From positions 548,200-612,199 of the forward strand of contig CANQDE010000001.1 in NCBI GenBank assembly GCA_947591475.1: a stretch of DNA of 64,000 bases. The letters are read 5' to 3'. Each line of letters begins with the position of its first letter. Position 1 is the stretch's first letter. A program made the position numbers and the translations under genes. The notes under the pieces were generated by a model. It did no database searches and was not told where the DNA came from. It worked only from the letters and a program-made list of their open reading frames with translations. Positions 9,856 to 18,628 of the stretch are shown here, piece after piece. Source of the DNA: an uncultured Alistipes sp. (GTDB lineage Bacteria > Bacteroidota > Bacteroidia > Bacteroidales > Rikenellaceae).

Positions 9856-9863
9856 CAAAGATA
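9856..9863 (-). promoter_or_regulatory. -7 promoter box of the EamA gene
   Basis: TATCTTTG followed by C on the minus strand, about 28 bases before the ATG at 9828. Confidence 0.65.
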
Positions 9864-10198
9864 GCCATTCGACCCGAAACCGCAAATCCGGCAGCCCGTG
9901 GCTGATCCGTGCCAGTTAATAAAAAAGGAAAATAGCTGTTTCAGGCTTGCAAATTGCGGGACGCAGCCTGCGAGGGGAGCATGAGCGAGCCTCGCCCGCC
10001 GAGGCTGTGGCTCGCGCGGCTCTTGAGAGCCGCAAATAATTACCTAAATAAGAAACAAGCCAGGAAGGGTATCTTTAACTTCGTTGAAGATACTCCGTCT
10101 CGGCAAAAATTGCAAATAAATTAAGCGGATTTCGCAGCGGAAGCGAGGATAGCGGTCGAAAGCGGGGTAGCGGTCTCCCGCGCTAATAAAAATTTTCG
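9864..10198. other. intergenic region with hairpins
   Basis: No gene is seen between the EamA promoter and the lepA promoter. The stretch 9955-10035 is unusually structured: CGCAG/CTGCG, GCGAGCC with GGCTGTGGCTCGC, and CGGCTCT/AGAGCCG inverted repeats. It could encode a small RNA or be an intergenic repeat; no promoter decides this. Confidence 0.4.
10070..10126 (+). repeat. dispersed chromosomal repeat, copy 2
   Basis: Diverged copy of 8832-8888 in the opposite orientation, with TATCTTTA, a CTTCG/TGAAG hairpin, AAGATACTCCG, CTCGGCA and AAATAAATT. Confidence 0.6.
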
Positions 10199-10206
10199 TA
10201 TCTTTG
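10199..10206 (+). promoter_or_regulatory. -7 promoter box of lepA
   Basis: TATCTTTG, 22 bases before the lepA ATG, which leaves a very short leader. Confidence 0.7.
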
Positions 10207-10228
10207 ACGGAGATTTTATGCGACCGAA

Positions 10229-12019
10229 ATGAAAAACATCCGCAATTTTTGCATCATAGCCCACATCGACCACGGGAAATCGACCCTCGCCGACCGCCTG
10301 CTGGAAAAGACCAACACGCTCAACCAACGCGAAATGCAGGCGCAAGTGCTCGACGACATGGAACTCGAACGCGAAAAGGGCATCACCATCAAAAGCCACG
10401 CCATCCAGATGGAGTACACGGCCCACGACGGGCAATGCTATACGCTCAATCTGATCGACACCCCGGGACACGTCGACTTCTCCTACGAAGTTTCGCGCGC
10501 CATCGCATCATGCGAAGGCGCCTTGTTAGTCGTCGACGCCACGCAAGGCATTCAGGCACAAACCATTTCGAACCTCTATTTGGCCGTCGCCCACGATCTG
10601 ACCATCATCCCCGTTCTGAACAAAATCGACATGGATTCGGCCATGATCGACGAGGTGAAAGATCAGGTCATCGACCTGATCGGCTGCAAGGAGGAGGAAA
10701 TCCTGCTCGCTTCGGGTAAGACCGGTGCCGGCGTCGAAGAGGTTTTGGAAGCGATCGTACAGCGGATTCCGGCACCGCAAGGCGATGAAAACGCCCCCTT
10801 GCAGGCCTTGATTTTCGATTCGGTATTCAATCCGTTTCGGGGAATCATCGCTTACTACCGCGTTTTCAACGGTTCGATCCACAAAGGCGAGCACGTCAAG
10901 TTTTTCAACACCGGAAGCGAATACGATGCCGACGAAGTGGGCGTGCTGAAACTCAAAATGCAGCCCCGCGACGCGATCCATGTCGGCGACGTAGGATATA
11001 TCTGTTCGGGAATCAAGACTTCGGCGGACGTGAAAGTCGGCGACACGATCACCTCGGTGGCCCGTCCCGCCCAAGAGGCCATCGCCGGATTCGAAGATGT
11101 CAAACCGATGGTCTTCGCCGGCGTCTATCCGGTCGAGGCCGACCAATACGAGGATTTGCGCGCTTCGCTTGAGAAATTGCAGTTGAACGATGCGTCGCTC
11201 ACGTTCGAGCCGGAAAGTTCGTTGGCTCTGGGGTTCGGATTCCGTTGCGGATTTCTCGGGCTGCTGCACATGGAAATCATCCAAGAACGGCTCTACCGCG
11301 AGTTCGACATGGATGTCATCACCACGGTGCCCAACGTATCCTATCGCATCACCACCACGCAGGGCGAGGAATTGGAAGTCCACAATCCGTCGGGGTTGCC
11401 GGAAATCACCAAAATCGCCAAAATCGAAGAGCCCTATATTCTGGCCCAAATCATCACCAAAAGCGAATTTCTGGGCAATGTCATCAAACTCTGCATCGAC
11501 AAACGCGGCACGATGAAAAACCAGACGTTCATCGCACAGGATCGCGTGGAGGTCAATTTCGACATGCCGTTATCGGAAATCGTGTTCGATTTCTACGACA
11601 AACTGAAAAGCATTTCGAAAGGGTATGCGTCGTTCGACTACCATCGCACGGGTTACCAGCCCTCGAAACTCGCCAAATTGGACATTCTGTTGAACGGAGA
11701 GCCGGTCGATGCGCTTTCGTCGCTCATCTATGCGGAACATGCCTACGACTTCGGTCGCAAAATGTGCGAAAAGTTAAAAGAATTGATTCCGCGCCAGCAG
11801 TTCGACATCGCCATTCAGGCGGCCATCGGCGCAAAGATCATCGCCCGCGAAACGGTCAAGGCCGTCCGCAAGGACGTAACGGCCAAGTGTTACGGCGGCG
11901 ACATCTCCCGCAAGCGCAAGCTGCTCGAAAAACAGAAAAAGGGCAAAAAGCGCATGCGCCAAATCGGCAACGTCCAAGTTCCCCAATCGGCCTTCCTCGC
12001 CGTACTGAAAATGGATTGA
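10229..12019 (+). CDS. lepA: elongation factor 4 (LepA)
   Basis: The 596-residue protein has the GTPase motifs G1 AHIDHGKST (residues 11-19), G3 DTPGH and G4 NKID, then domain II, the EF-G-like domains III and V, and the LepA-specific C-terminal domain ([33 protein letters not shown]). EF4 is a ribosome-bound GTPase that back-translocates or remodels stalled ribosomes. It is full length and is followed 7 bp later by the acyl-CoA ligase gene, probably on the same transcript. Confidence 0.98.
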   Translation: MKNIRNFCIIAHIDHGKSTLADRLLEKTNTLNQREMQAQVLDDMELEREKGITIKSHAIQMEYTAHDGQCYTLNLIDTPGHVDFSYEVSRAIASCEGALLVVDATQGIQAQTISNLYLAVAHDLTIIPVLNKIDMDSAMIDEVKDQVIDLIGCKEEEILLASGKTGAGVEEVLEAIVQRIPAPQGDENAPLQALIFDSVFNPFRGIIAYYRVFNGSIHKGEHVKFFNTGSEYDADEVGVLKLKMQPRDAIHVGDVGYICSGIKTSADVKVGDTITSVARPAQEAIAGFEDVKPMVFAGVYPVEADQYEDLRASLEKLQLNDASLTFEPESSLALGFGFRCGFLGLLHMEIIQERLYREFDMDVITTVPNVSYRITTTQGEELEVHNPSGLPEITKIAKIEEPYILAQIITKSEFLGNVIKLCIDKRGTMKNQTFIAQDRVEVNFDMPLSEIVFDFYDKLKSISKGYASFDYHRTGYQPSKLAKLDILLNGEPVDALSSLIYAEHAYDFGRKMCEKLKELIPRQQFDIAIQAAIGAKIIARETVKAVRKDVTAKCYGGDISRKRKLLEKQKKGKKRMRQIGNVQVPQSAFLAVLKMD

Positions 12020-12026
12020 CACACCC

Positions 12027-13940
12027 ATGAAAAAGACCCTTATCGACCTGTTCGAATCCTCCGTAGCGAAGTACGGAGACAAAACTTTCTTATTGGAGAA
12101 ACGCCATCATCGTTTCGAGCCCACGACCTATGCCGAAACCCGCGAGGAGGCAATCGAAGTCGGCGCAGGCTTGGTAGCATCGGGCATCGAACCGGGAGAT
12201 AAAGTCGCCATTCTCTCCGAAGGATGCAACGCATGGATCATCTCCGAATTGGGCCTGTTTTACGCAGGTGCCGTCAGCGTCCCGTTATCCGTCAAATTGG
12301 AGGAATCGAACGACCTGTTGTTCCGCCTGCGCCATGCCGAAGTAAAGGCCCTTTTCGTATCGAAACAGCAGTTGGCCAAGATTCGTCGAATCCGCGCCGA
12401 ATTGCCCGAAATAAAACACATCATCGTTTTCGGGTCCATTCCGCTCGAAGCGGGCGAAACGGCCTACGGCACCCTCAAACGTCAGGGACGGGAATACCTC
12501 GTCGACCATCGTACCGAGTTCCTGAAAATCGGACAAGCAATCGAAAACGACACCTACGCGACTATCACCTATACGTCGGGAACGACCTCCGACCCCAAAG
12601 GTGTGATTCTGACCCATCGCAACTACACGGCCAATGTCGAACAGGCGCTCTCGCGGGTCGATATTCCGTCGTGGTTCCGGACGTTGATTATCCTGCCGTT
12701 GGACCATTGTTTCGCCCACGTCGTCGGTTTTTACATCATGATCGCCTGCGGCGCAGCCGTCGCCACCGTACAGATCGGAGCTACGCCGATGGAGACTTTG
12801 AAACACATTCCGGAGAATATCCGCGAAGTCCGGCCGCACTTTCTGCTCTCCGTTCCGGCTTTGGCCAAAAATTTCCGCAAGAACATCGAGAAATCCATCC
12901 AAGCGAAGGGTCGCGCCACAGAACAGCTTTTCCGATTCGCTCTGCGCATTGCCTATGCCTACAATGCCGACGGTTACCACAAAGGGGAGAGTTGGCGTTG
13001 CCTGTTGAAACCGTTCGTCGCACTTTTCGACCTCCTTTTGTTCCGCAAAGTTCGTCAAGCATTCGGCGGCGAATTGCAATTTTTCGTCGGCGGGGGTGCC
13101 TTGCTCGATTCCGAGCTGCAACGGTTCTTCTACGCGATCGGCATACCGATGTATCAGGGCTACGGCCTCTCCGAAGCGACTCCCGTAATTTCGACCAATT
13201 CGCCCCATCGGCATTGGCATCGGTTCGGATCGTCGGGCAAGATTCTGATTCCTTTGGAGTTGAAAATCATCGACGATGCAGGGCACGAAGTTCCGCACGG
13301 ACAGAAAGGCGAAATCATCATCCGCGGCGAAAACGTCATGGCCGGTTACTGGAAGAATCCCGAAGCGACTGCCGAAACCGTGCGCAACGGATGGTTGCAT
13401 ACGGGCGATATGGGCTACGTTTCCGATGATGAATTTCTGTACGTTCTCGGACGATTCAAGAGCCTATTGATCGCTGCGGACGGCGAAAAATACAGTCCGG
13501 AAGGGATGGAAGAAGCGATCGTCGACAAATCGCCCTACATCGCCCAGATTCTGATTTACAACAACCAATCGCCTTTCACCGGAGCCATCATCGTGCCCGA
13601 CGCTGATGCCTTGAAACGCGAGTTGAACGCACGAGGCATCGCGGCGGAGCAACAAGCGCAGGCCGCCGCCAAAATCATCAGCGCCGAGATCGACCGTTAT
13701 CGGGCCGGAGGCAGTTTTGCAGGCGAATTTCCCGAACGATGGTTGCCGACCGGTCTGGCGATCGTCGACGAGGCCTTCACCGAACGGAACGGGTTGGTCA
13801 ACAGCACGATGAAGATCATGCGCAACAAAGTGGAGAGCCATTTCGCCGACCGGTTGAACTATCTCTATACGCCCGAAGGGCGCAAACCGGATAACCCTGA
13901 AAATTTGGCTTCGCTCGAAAAAATATTGAACGGACAATAA
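12027..13940 (+). CDS. AMP-binding long-chain acyl-CoA ligase (FadD/FAA1-like)
   Basis: The 637-residue adenylate-forming enzyme carries the P-loop motif TYTSGTTSDPKGV (about residue 180), the A5 segment YGLSEATPVIS, and the A7/A8 motifs WLHTGDMGYVSDDEFLYVLGRFKSL. The FAA1-type C-terminus runs to about residue 600. It activates a fatty acid with ATP and joins it to CoA. The short lepA spacing suggests cotranscription. Substrate length cannot be inferred. Confidence 0.9.
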   Translation: MKKTLIDLFESSVAKYGDKTFLLEKRHHRFEPTTYAETREEAIEVGAGLVASGIEPGDKVAILSEGCNAWIISELGLFYAGAVSVPLSVKLEESNDLLFRLRHAEVKALFVSKQQLAKIRRIRAELPEIKHIIVFGSIPLEAGETAYGTLKRQGREYLVDHRTEFLKIGQAIENDTYATITYTSGTTSDPKGVILTHRNYTANVEQALSRVDIPSWFRTLIILPLDHCFAHVVGFYIMIACGAAVATVQIGATPMETLKHIPENIREVRPHFLLSVPALAKNFRKNIEKSIQAKGRATEQLFRFALRIAYAYNADGYHKGESWRCLLKPFVALFDLLLFRKVRQAFGGELQFFVGGGALLDSELQRFFYAIGIPMYQGYGLSEATPVISTNSPHRHWHRFGSSGKILIPLELKIIDDAGHEVPHGQKGEIIIRGENVMAGYWKNPEATAETVRNGWLHTGDMGYVSDDEFLYVLGRFKSLLIAADGEKYSPEGMEEAIVDKSPYIAQILIYNNQSPFTGAIIVPDADALKRELNARGIAAEQQAQAAAKIISAEIDRYRAGGSFAGEFPERWLPTGLAIVDEAFTERNGLVNSTMKIMRNKVESHFADRLNYLYTPEGRKPDNPENLASLEKILNGQ

Positions 13941-13957
13941 TTTTATCGTTCCAGAAC

Positions 13958-13987
13958 TTGAAATTTCCAAAAAGCGGCGTATCTTTG
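13958..13987 (+). promoter_or_regulatory. promoter of tRNA-Gly
   Basis: TTG at 13958-13960, a 19-base spacer and TATCTTTG at 13980-13987 form a very good Bacteroidetes promoter. It ends 11 bases before the tRNA 5' end. Confidence 0.8.
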
Positions 13988-13998
13988 TAGATCGAAAT

Positions 13999-14071
13999 GC
14001 GGAAATAGCTCAGTCGGTAGAGCATCAGCTTCCCAAGCTGAGGGTCGCGGGTTCGAATCCCGTTTTCCGCT
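13999..14071 (+). tRNA. tRNA-Gly(CCC)
   Basis: The 73-base cloverleaf has acceptor stem GCGGAAA/TTTCCGC, D-arm AGCTCAGTCGGTAGAGC, anticodon stem TCAGC/GCTGA with loop TTCCCAA (anticodon CCC), and T-arm GCGGGTTCGAATCCCGT. CCA is not encoded. The 3' part is the attachment site of the ICE and is repeated at 63593-63637; the element end restores a complete tRNA. Confidence 0.95.
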
Positions 14072-14072
14072 C
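14028..14072 (+). other. attL of the ICE (45-bp direct repeat)
   Basis: The 45 bases from the anticodon stem to one base past the discriminator base are identical to 63593-63637. This defines the left junction; the integrase gene starts 168 bp inside it. Confidence 0.92.
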
Positions 14073-14090
14073 ACTGAGAACCGCGCAACG

Positions 14091-14125
14091 AAAAACCCGC
14101 ACCAGCTATGTCGGTGCGGGTTTTT
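14091..14125 (+). terminator. rho-independent terminator after tRNA-Gly, supplied by the ICE
   Basis: Stem AAACCCGCACC/GGTGCGGGTTT followed by T residues. The tRNA's presumed original terminator now lies beyond attR at 63671-63707. Confidence 0.8.
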
Positions 14126-14194
14126 CATCGAAATCGTACTGCTCTGGGCCAAAATTCTTCGAACCATTTTGTGTTACTTTTCACACTTTGTTTG

Positions 14195-14202
14195 TACTTT
14201 TG
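14195..14202 (+). promoter_or_regulatory. -7 promoter box of the integrase gene
   Basis: TACTTTTG, 38 bases before the ATG. TTG at 14169-14171 is a possible -33 box with a rather long spacer of 23. Confidence 0.5.
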
Positions 14203-14240
14203 TATGAAAATGTTTTACACATGTTTTACATTCGATTGGG

Positions 14241-15545
14241 ATGGCCACATTCAAAACTTGCATATTAGCCCATCACAAAAAAGCGGATGGCACCTACACC
14301 ATCAAGTTGCGCATCACGCATCATCGTCGAAGTCGGTGGATAAATACGAATCTTTTGGCAAGACCGGAAGATTTAACCCGAAGTCTGAAACTGAAAAATG
14401 AAATCTTGAATCGTAAATGCAGGGAGCTTACGGATACCTGTATCGATATTTGCAGTTCATTGGGATATACAGTCGAAGGCATGGATGTCGATGAGCTCGT
14501 CGCTCATATCAAAGCCGATCTGAATGGCTCGAATCATTTCCGATTAGACTTCGTGGAATACATGTATCGTTCGGCCGAAAAAATGAACCGAGGCACCGGT
14601 TCTATTTACCGAACAGCGGCCAATGCCCTCAAACGGTATGCTGGTCGAGAAAGCATCGATATTCAGGAAATCAATAACGGTTTCATTCGAGGATTCATTC
14701 AGTTTTTGGAGACGGAGCCTTCGCAACGCGGTGCGAATAGAAAATCAAAGGCCGAATCAACGATCGAATCCAAAGGGAACCGTGCACTATCGCTTTATTT
14801 ATCGCGTATCAAAACCATCTGGAATCAAGCCAAAGATGAATTCAATGATGAAGAATTGGGCATCATACCGATAAAAGGGAACCCTTTCAAAACCATCCGC
14901 ATTAAAACTCCGCCGCCCACAGACAAACGAGCGCTCCCCGCCCGAATCATTCAACAAATTATCGATCTACCGCCATTCGACCAAGAACAAAATCAGAAGG
15001 CCCGCGACTGCTTTCTGCTTTCATTTGCACTAATGGGAATGAACAGCATAGATATGTTGATGTGTGGCAAGCCCTCAAATGACGAAATCATATACAACCG
15101 CCAAAAAACAGCATCCCGCCGGTTTGATCATGCTGAAATGCACGTACGCATCGAACCTTGTATTGCAAAACTCATAGAACGATATAGCGATAAAACCGGA
15201 CGACGGCTTTTTAACTTCTACTTGAAGTATTCCGACGGCGAAAATTTCAACAAAATGCTGAATAAAGGGTTAAAAAAAGTCGGTAAAGCCGTTGGAGTTC
15301 CCGATTTGACGTTTTATGCAGCACGCCACTCAATGGCCACCATAGCCAGAACTCCCGAAATTACTAATAAGGACAAAAAACAAAATATCGGAGGCGCCGG
15401 ATTAGACAAATATGTGGTTCATGAAATGTTAAACCACGTAGACCCGGCGATGAAGGTAACAGATATTTATCTTGTAAAAGACTGGAATATCCTATGGGAG
15501 GCTAATAAAAAATTACTCTCTTTGTTCGACTGGGCCAATTTATAA
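14241..15545 (+). CDS. int: tyrosine site-specific integrase of the ICE
   Basis: The 434-residue recombinase has a Bacteroidetes N-terminal arm-binding domain (ATFKTCILAHHKKADGTYTIKLRITHHRR), a SAM-like core-binding domain (about 100-200) and a catalytic domain. Its C-terminal catalytic motif is ARHSMAT (HxxR-type), followed by HEMLNHVDPAMKVTDIYLVKDW with the nucleophile tyrosine in DIYL. The first conserved Arg region (CFLLSFALMGMNSIDML) is in place. It lies directly inside attL and is transcribed away from the tRNA, the usual layout for tRNA-targeting ICEs. It would catalyse integration and, with an excision factor, excision. Confidence 0.95.
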   Translation: MATFKTCILAHHKKADGTYTIKLRITHHRRSRWINTNLLARPEDLTRSLKLKNEILNRKCRELTDTCIDICSSLGYTVEGMDVDELVAHIKADLNGSNHFRLDFVEYMYRSAEKMNRGTGSIYRTAANALKRYAGRESIDIQEINNGFIRGFIQFLETEPSQRGANRKSKAESTIESKGNRALSLYLSRIKTIWNQAKDEFNDEELGIIPIKGNPFKTIRIKTPPPTDKRALPARIIQQIIDLPPFDQEQNQKARDCFLLSFALMGMNSIDMLMCGKPSNDEIIYNRQKTASRRFDHAEMHVRIEPCIAKLIERYSDKTGRRLFNFYLKYSDGENFNKMLNKGLKKVGKAVGVPDLTFYAARHSMATIARTPEITNKDKKQNIGGAGLDKYVVHEMLNHVDPAMKVTDIYLVKDWNILWEANKKLLSLFDWANL

Positions 15546-15582
15546 TTAGCTCCGATTAGCCCGTTATCGGCAACGTAATAGA

Positions 15583-16020
15583 TTAATTTTCAGGAGATTT
15601 TACACCTTCTCGGGGGGGGGTAGAGCAGCCTATTCCCTCTTGTCCGAAATGATCGTTGATAAAACGCTGTTGCTCCAACAATGTCGCTGCTTGCGTCTTG
15701 ATAGTTTGCACTAATTCTTGAACAAAATCAACCGTTATAACGGCCGGAAGTGATTGATTGGAGATTTCGGCATTGTCGGAATTAAACATTTTTCCTTTAC
15801 CTGTCAATAACCATGTACCGGATACTTCTGGGCAATTTTCAATTATTTTCGCCACTTTATCAAATCCAATAATAGTGGTCGTTCTACTAAAATTACCTCG
15901 CCCCACCTGACATTTTTCCTCCAATTTACGAACAGAGCAACCATAATGCTCTGCAAGTTGTCCGATCCGTTCCTTCAAACCTTTGGACACATTGTCGTAA
16001 ACTTCTTGTGATTTTCCCAT
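15583..16020 (-). CDS. XRE-like HTH regulator of the ICE
   Basis: The 145-residue protein has an N-terminal helix-turn-helix (LKERIGQLAEHYGCSVRKLEEKCQVGRGNFSR) and the phage-repressor-like segment GTWLLTGKGKMF, common in Bacteroidetes repressors. The C-terminal half is probably a dimerization helix. It is divergent from the genes to its right. The 16021-16120 region holds TTGTCGCAAATAT twice, which may be its operator. A run of nine G (C in the coding strand) lies in its last codons. Confidence 0.75.
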   Translation of the reverse strand: MGKSQEVYDNVSKGLKERIGQLAEHYGCSVRKLEEKCQVGRGNFSRTTTIIGFDKVAKIIENCPEVSGTWLLTGKGKMFNSDNAEISNQSLPAVITVDFVQELVQTIKTQAATLLEQQRFINDHFGQEGIGCSTPPREGVKSPEN

Positions 16021-16022
16021 TT

Positions 16023-16066
16023 TTGTCGCAAATATGCGATATTATTGTTTATATTGTCGCAAATAT
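16023..16066. promoter_or_regulatory. operator-like direct repeats before the XRE gene
   Basis: TTGTCGCAAATAT occurs at 16023-16035 and 16054-16066, 31 bases apart (three helical turns). The first is part of a near-palindrome TCGCAAATATGCGA. The core TGTCGCA also occurs three times (on the minus strand) at 53056-53154. Confidence 0.5.
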
Positions 16067-16187
16067 ATGTTATTTGCTTTGAATTGGCATAAATATGTGC
16101 CATATTTGCATACGATACCGCATGTAACATACACATGTTATATCATTGAACGAGTAAATATAAAACAAAAACATTATTTAGCAAAAT

Positions 16188-16427
16188 ATGGAAGAAAAAA
16201 TCATTTGTTCACTTCCTCTTTACTCTACAGCATGGGAATCTTTATTGAAAGGCATGATGATCAACGAATCGAAGCATTTTCAAAATCTCGGGAATTCACT
16301 ACATAACGCCCGTTGTGCTATTGTTCGATATTATGGGAAGGTAAATAATGGTAAAGCGCCTTATCGACATTTTCGTACTGAATCCAATCGAGCAGATCAG
16401 ACATTCTCAATCACCAGAACTGAATAA
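16188..16427 (+). CDS. small hypothetical protein
   Basis: A 79-residue frame (MEEKIICSLPLYSTAWESLLKG...) with no family I recognise. It is followed after 2 bases by another short frame and then by the MerR-like gene, which looks like a tight operon. Real coding is likely but not certain; the region is AT-rich. Confidence 0.45.
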   Translation: MEEKIICSLPLYSTAWESLLKGMMINESKHFQNLGNSLHNARCAIVRYYGKVNNGKAPYRHFRTESNRADQTFSITRTE

Positions 16428-16429
16428 TT

Positions 16430-16510
16430 ATGAAGCCGATCAAGTCTCATTCTAACGCCGCCGAGCAGTTGCATTTCCTCGAACGATTCCTCGGGAAGAA
16501 AGTATCGTAA
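16430..16510 (+). CDS. 26-residue small frame
   Basis: ATG at 16430 to TAA at 16508-16510 encodes MKPIKSHSNAAEQLHFLERF plus six more residues. It fills the gap exactly between two other frames with 2-base spacings, which favours translation by coupling. Nothing is known of its function. Confidence 0.35.
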   Translation: MKPIKSHSNAAEQLHFLERFLGKKVS

Positions 16511-16512
16511 TA

Positions 16513-16782
16513 ATGAATCTTCGGCTCATACAGAAAGTATTGGTAGAATCGGCCGATTTGGTCGCGTTGGCCGTATGTCGACGTAATCAACCGAAATCGG
16601 ACACGATCACCCGCCGCGAATTATATTCTCTATATGATCACGGATGGTTGAATTATCATATCCGACGCGGAAACATCGTCGGACAAAAAGCCGGCCCAGC
16701 AAAGAACTCGCCGATCTTTTACAGCCGTCTGCAAGTTGAAGCACTCCGAAAAGCGGAATCATTCGAAGCTAATTTCAAATAG
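16513..16782 (+). CDS. MerR-like winged-helix small protein, possible excisionase
   Basis: The 89-residue protein contains ITRRELYSLYDHGWLNYHIRRG and NSPIFYSRLQVEALRKAE, which look like a helix-turn-helix with a wing and a Tyr-Ser-Arg strand, as in many Bacteroidetes HTH_17/excisionase-type proteins. Its place between integrase/repressor and replication genes fits a directionality factor. The assignment is by pattern only. Confidence 0.5.
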   Translation: MNLRLIQKVLVESADLVALAVCRRNQPKSDTITRRELYSLYDHGWLNYHIRRGNIVGQKAGPAKNSPIFYSRLQVEALRKAESFEANFK

Positions 16783-16923
16783 ACAAAAACACAATATAAA
16801 ATTCTGATGCACAGGAGTTCGAGGAGGGGCGGCGAACGTTGCTTCACCAATCCCACAAGTACCGCTCGACCGTTTCCTTCTTCACTCTTGTTTATTTTAT
16901 TTAACCTACAATCGAAAGCAGTT

Positions 16924-18156
16924 ATGGAAGCCCTGCAAGTCATTCAAAACAAAATCTACGAGATTCGAGGTCAGCGGGTCATGCTCGACCGAGATTTGGC
17001 CGTTATGTATGAGGTAGAAACCAGACGCATCAACGAAGTCGTGAAAAGAAACATGAAACGGTTCCCGTCTGATTTCATGTTTCAACTTACTAATCAGGAA
17101 TTTGAAAACTTGATATCGCAAATTGCGACATCAAGTTGGGGAGGAGTTCGCAAGATGCCTTATGCTTTTACCGAACAAGGCTGTTCCATGTTATCAGTGG
17201 TTCTGCGCAATTCAAATGCTGTGCAAATCGGCCGGGCGATTATGGAGGCCTTTATCGGTTTGCGAAATGCACAATCGGAACCGTTGCAGCCAGAGGACAC
17301 GGTTGCCGATCATTTTGCGGACGTCCGCAAAATGGTTCCTGCATTGATTGGGAAGTCGGAAACGGTTATTGGAGAACGGCAAGTCATTCAAAACAAGATT
17401 TACGAGATTCGCGGACAACGGGTCATGCTTGATTTTGATCTTGCTGCAATGTACCAAGTTGATACGAAACGTTTGAAAGAACAGGTCAAACGGAATATCG
17501 AACGATTCGATGGAGCGGATTTTATGTTTGAACTAACTCGAGATGAATGTAACGTATTGAAAATCTGTTCAAGGTCGCAAATTGCGACCTTGAACAAAGG
17601 GCGGGGTAGCAATATCAAATATGCGCCGTGGGCTTTTACTGAACAGGGTGTCGCTATGTTGTCCAGTGTTCTGCGGTCAAAAAGTGCTATCGAAGTCAAT
17701 CGAGGTATTATGCGTGCTTTTGTTTCGATGCGTAATTATTTGTCCCGGCAATCCGCCTTACCCGAATCGACGGACTTCCTTCGGAAACAGTTATTGGCAC
17801 TCTCCCGAAATCAAGCAGCGATGGCCGTACGCCTACGTCAACTCGAAATAGAGCGGGAACAAAATTTCGGCGAAGCACCGACCGATACGGCACCTAAACG
17901 AACGCCATCGAAGTTTCTCTCGGAAACGATCCATGTCGGTATCTATTCCGAACGGGCATTGATTATTTACAATAACGATAAGAACGATTGCCGACTATTG
18001 AAGTCCATCGGAGCCCGGTTCAACCCTTGGCTGACGTGGCAAGGCGAACGGATGGCGGGATGGATATTGCCCAAAACTCATATCGATAGCCTTTGCGGTT
18101 TGTTGCCGGAAATGCTGCGTCATAAACTAAAATTCGCAAACGAAACCTATTCATAG
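16924..18156 (+). CDS. double ORF6N-domain protein with C-terminal GARFN/GW domain
   Basis: The protein (about 410 residues from ATG 16924) has two ORF6N domains in tandem. The first starts QVIQNKIYEIRGQRVMLDRD (about residues 5-120) and the second repeats nearly the same words (about 153-280); both contain RRIN/KRLK..VKRN and FTEQG motifs. ORF6N is a phage/mobile-element DNA-binding domain related to KilA-N. The last 80 residues carry GARFNPWLTWQGERMAGWILPKTH, a motif shared with the protein at 57169-57768. The open frame begins at 16807, but MEALQVIQ is the sensible start. The duplication is also visible at DNA level (around 16937 and 17380). Confidence 0.8.
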   Translation: MEALQVIQNKIYEIRGQRVMLDRDLAVMYEVETRRINEVVKRNMKRFPSDFMFQLTNQEFENLISQIATSSWGGVRKMPYAFTEQGCSMLSVVLRNSNAVQIGRAIMEAFIGLRNAQSEPLQPEDTVADHFADVRKMVPALIGKSETVIGERQVIQNKIYEIRGQRVMLDFDLAAMYQVDTKRLKEQVKRNIERFDGADFMFELTRDECNVLKICSRSQIATLNKGRGSNIKYAPWAFTEQGVAMLSSVLRSKSAIEVNRGIMRAFVSMRNYLSRQSALPESTDFLRKQLLALSRNQAAMAVRLRQLEIEREQNFGEAPTDTAPKRTPSKFLSETIHVGIYSERALIIYNNDKNDCRLLKSIGARFNPWLTWQGERMAGWILPKTHIDSLCGLLPEMLRHKLKFANETYS

Positions 18157-18159
18157 GCC

Positions 18160-18627
18160 ATGTCCGGGAACAAACCATTCAGCAAAGAGGAATTTCAAGA
18201 ATACGTGCGCGAACGCAACCGCCTCGAAAAGAAATTCGCCACGGCCCGCAAGACCGTGAAAGTGATGTATAAAAGCCTTTGTCCGGCCTGCGAATACAAC
18301 GCATCGCACGGACGAAAGATCATCTACGACTGTCCGAACTGCAAAATCGCATACTGGAATAATTGCAGCCGACGCCAATGGGACAATGGGCAGATTCTGG
18401 ATGCCCTGCGCAAACGATACGGAAATATCGAATGGGCGAAAGCCTTCGAATACGATGGTTCGCTTTATAAGCAATGGCGCCGTCATGAGAACAGATACGA
18501 ACAAGAGATAGGCGGCGGATGGGTACCCAAAGACGATCCGTACTCCGCTGCGGCCCCGCAGTCGACAGCGAAAAAACCCCGAAACCTGCGGATCGAATTC
18601 CCTGAACCAGCGACAAACAAAGACTGA
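18160..18627 (+). CDS. hypothetical zinc-ribbon protein
   Basis: The 155-residue protein has an N-terminal charged helix and a four-cysteine ribbon CPAC...CPNC (about residues 46-68), followed by a further Cys and basic residues. It is probably a zinc-binding, nucleic-acid-interacting protein. It starts 3 bases after the ORF6N gene and ends 1 base before the GTG start of the Rep gene, so it belongs to the replication operon. No named family is recognised. Confidence 0.65.
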   Translation: MSGNKPFSKEEFQEYVRERNRLEKKFATARKTVKVMYKSLCPACEYNASHGRKIIYDCPNCKIAYWNNCSRRQWDNGQILDALRKRYGNIEWAKAFEYDGSLYKQWRRHENRYEQEIGGGWVPKDDPYSAAAPQSTAKKPRNLRIEFPEPATNKD

Positions 18628-18628
18628 C

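Noticed and set aside
15612..15620. Frameshift in the XRE gene at the G run
   Set aside because: The frame is intact and only the last residues follow the run.
16034..16306. 90-residue plus-strand frame over the repressor operator
   Set aside because: It overlaps the repeated operator sites and the better frame at 16188.
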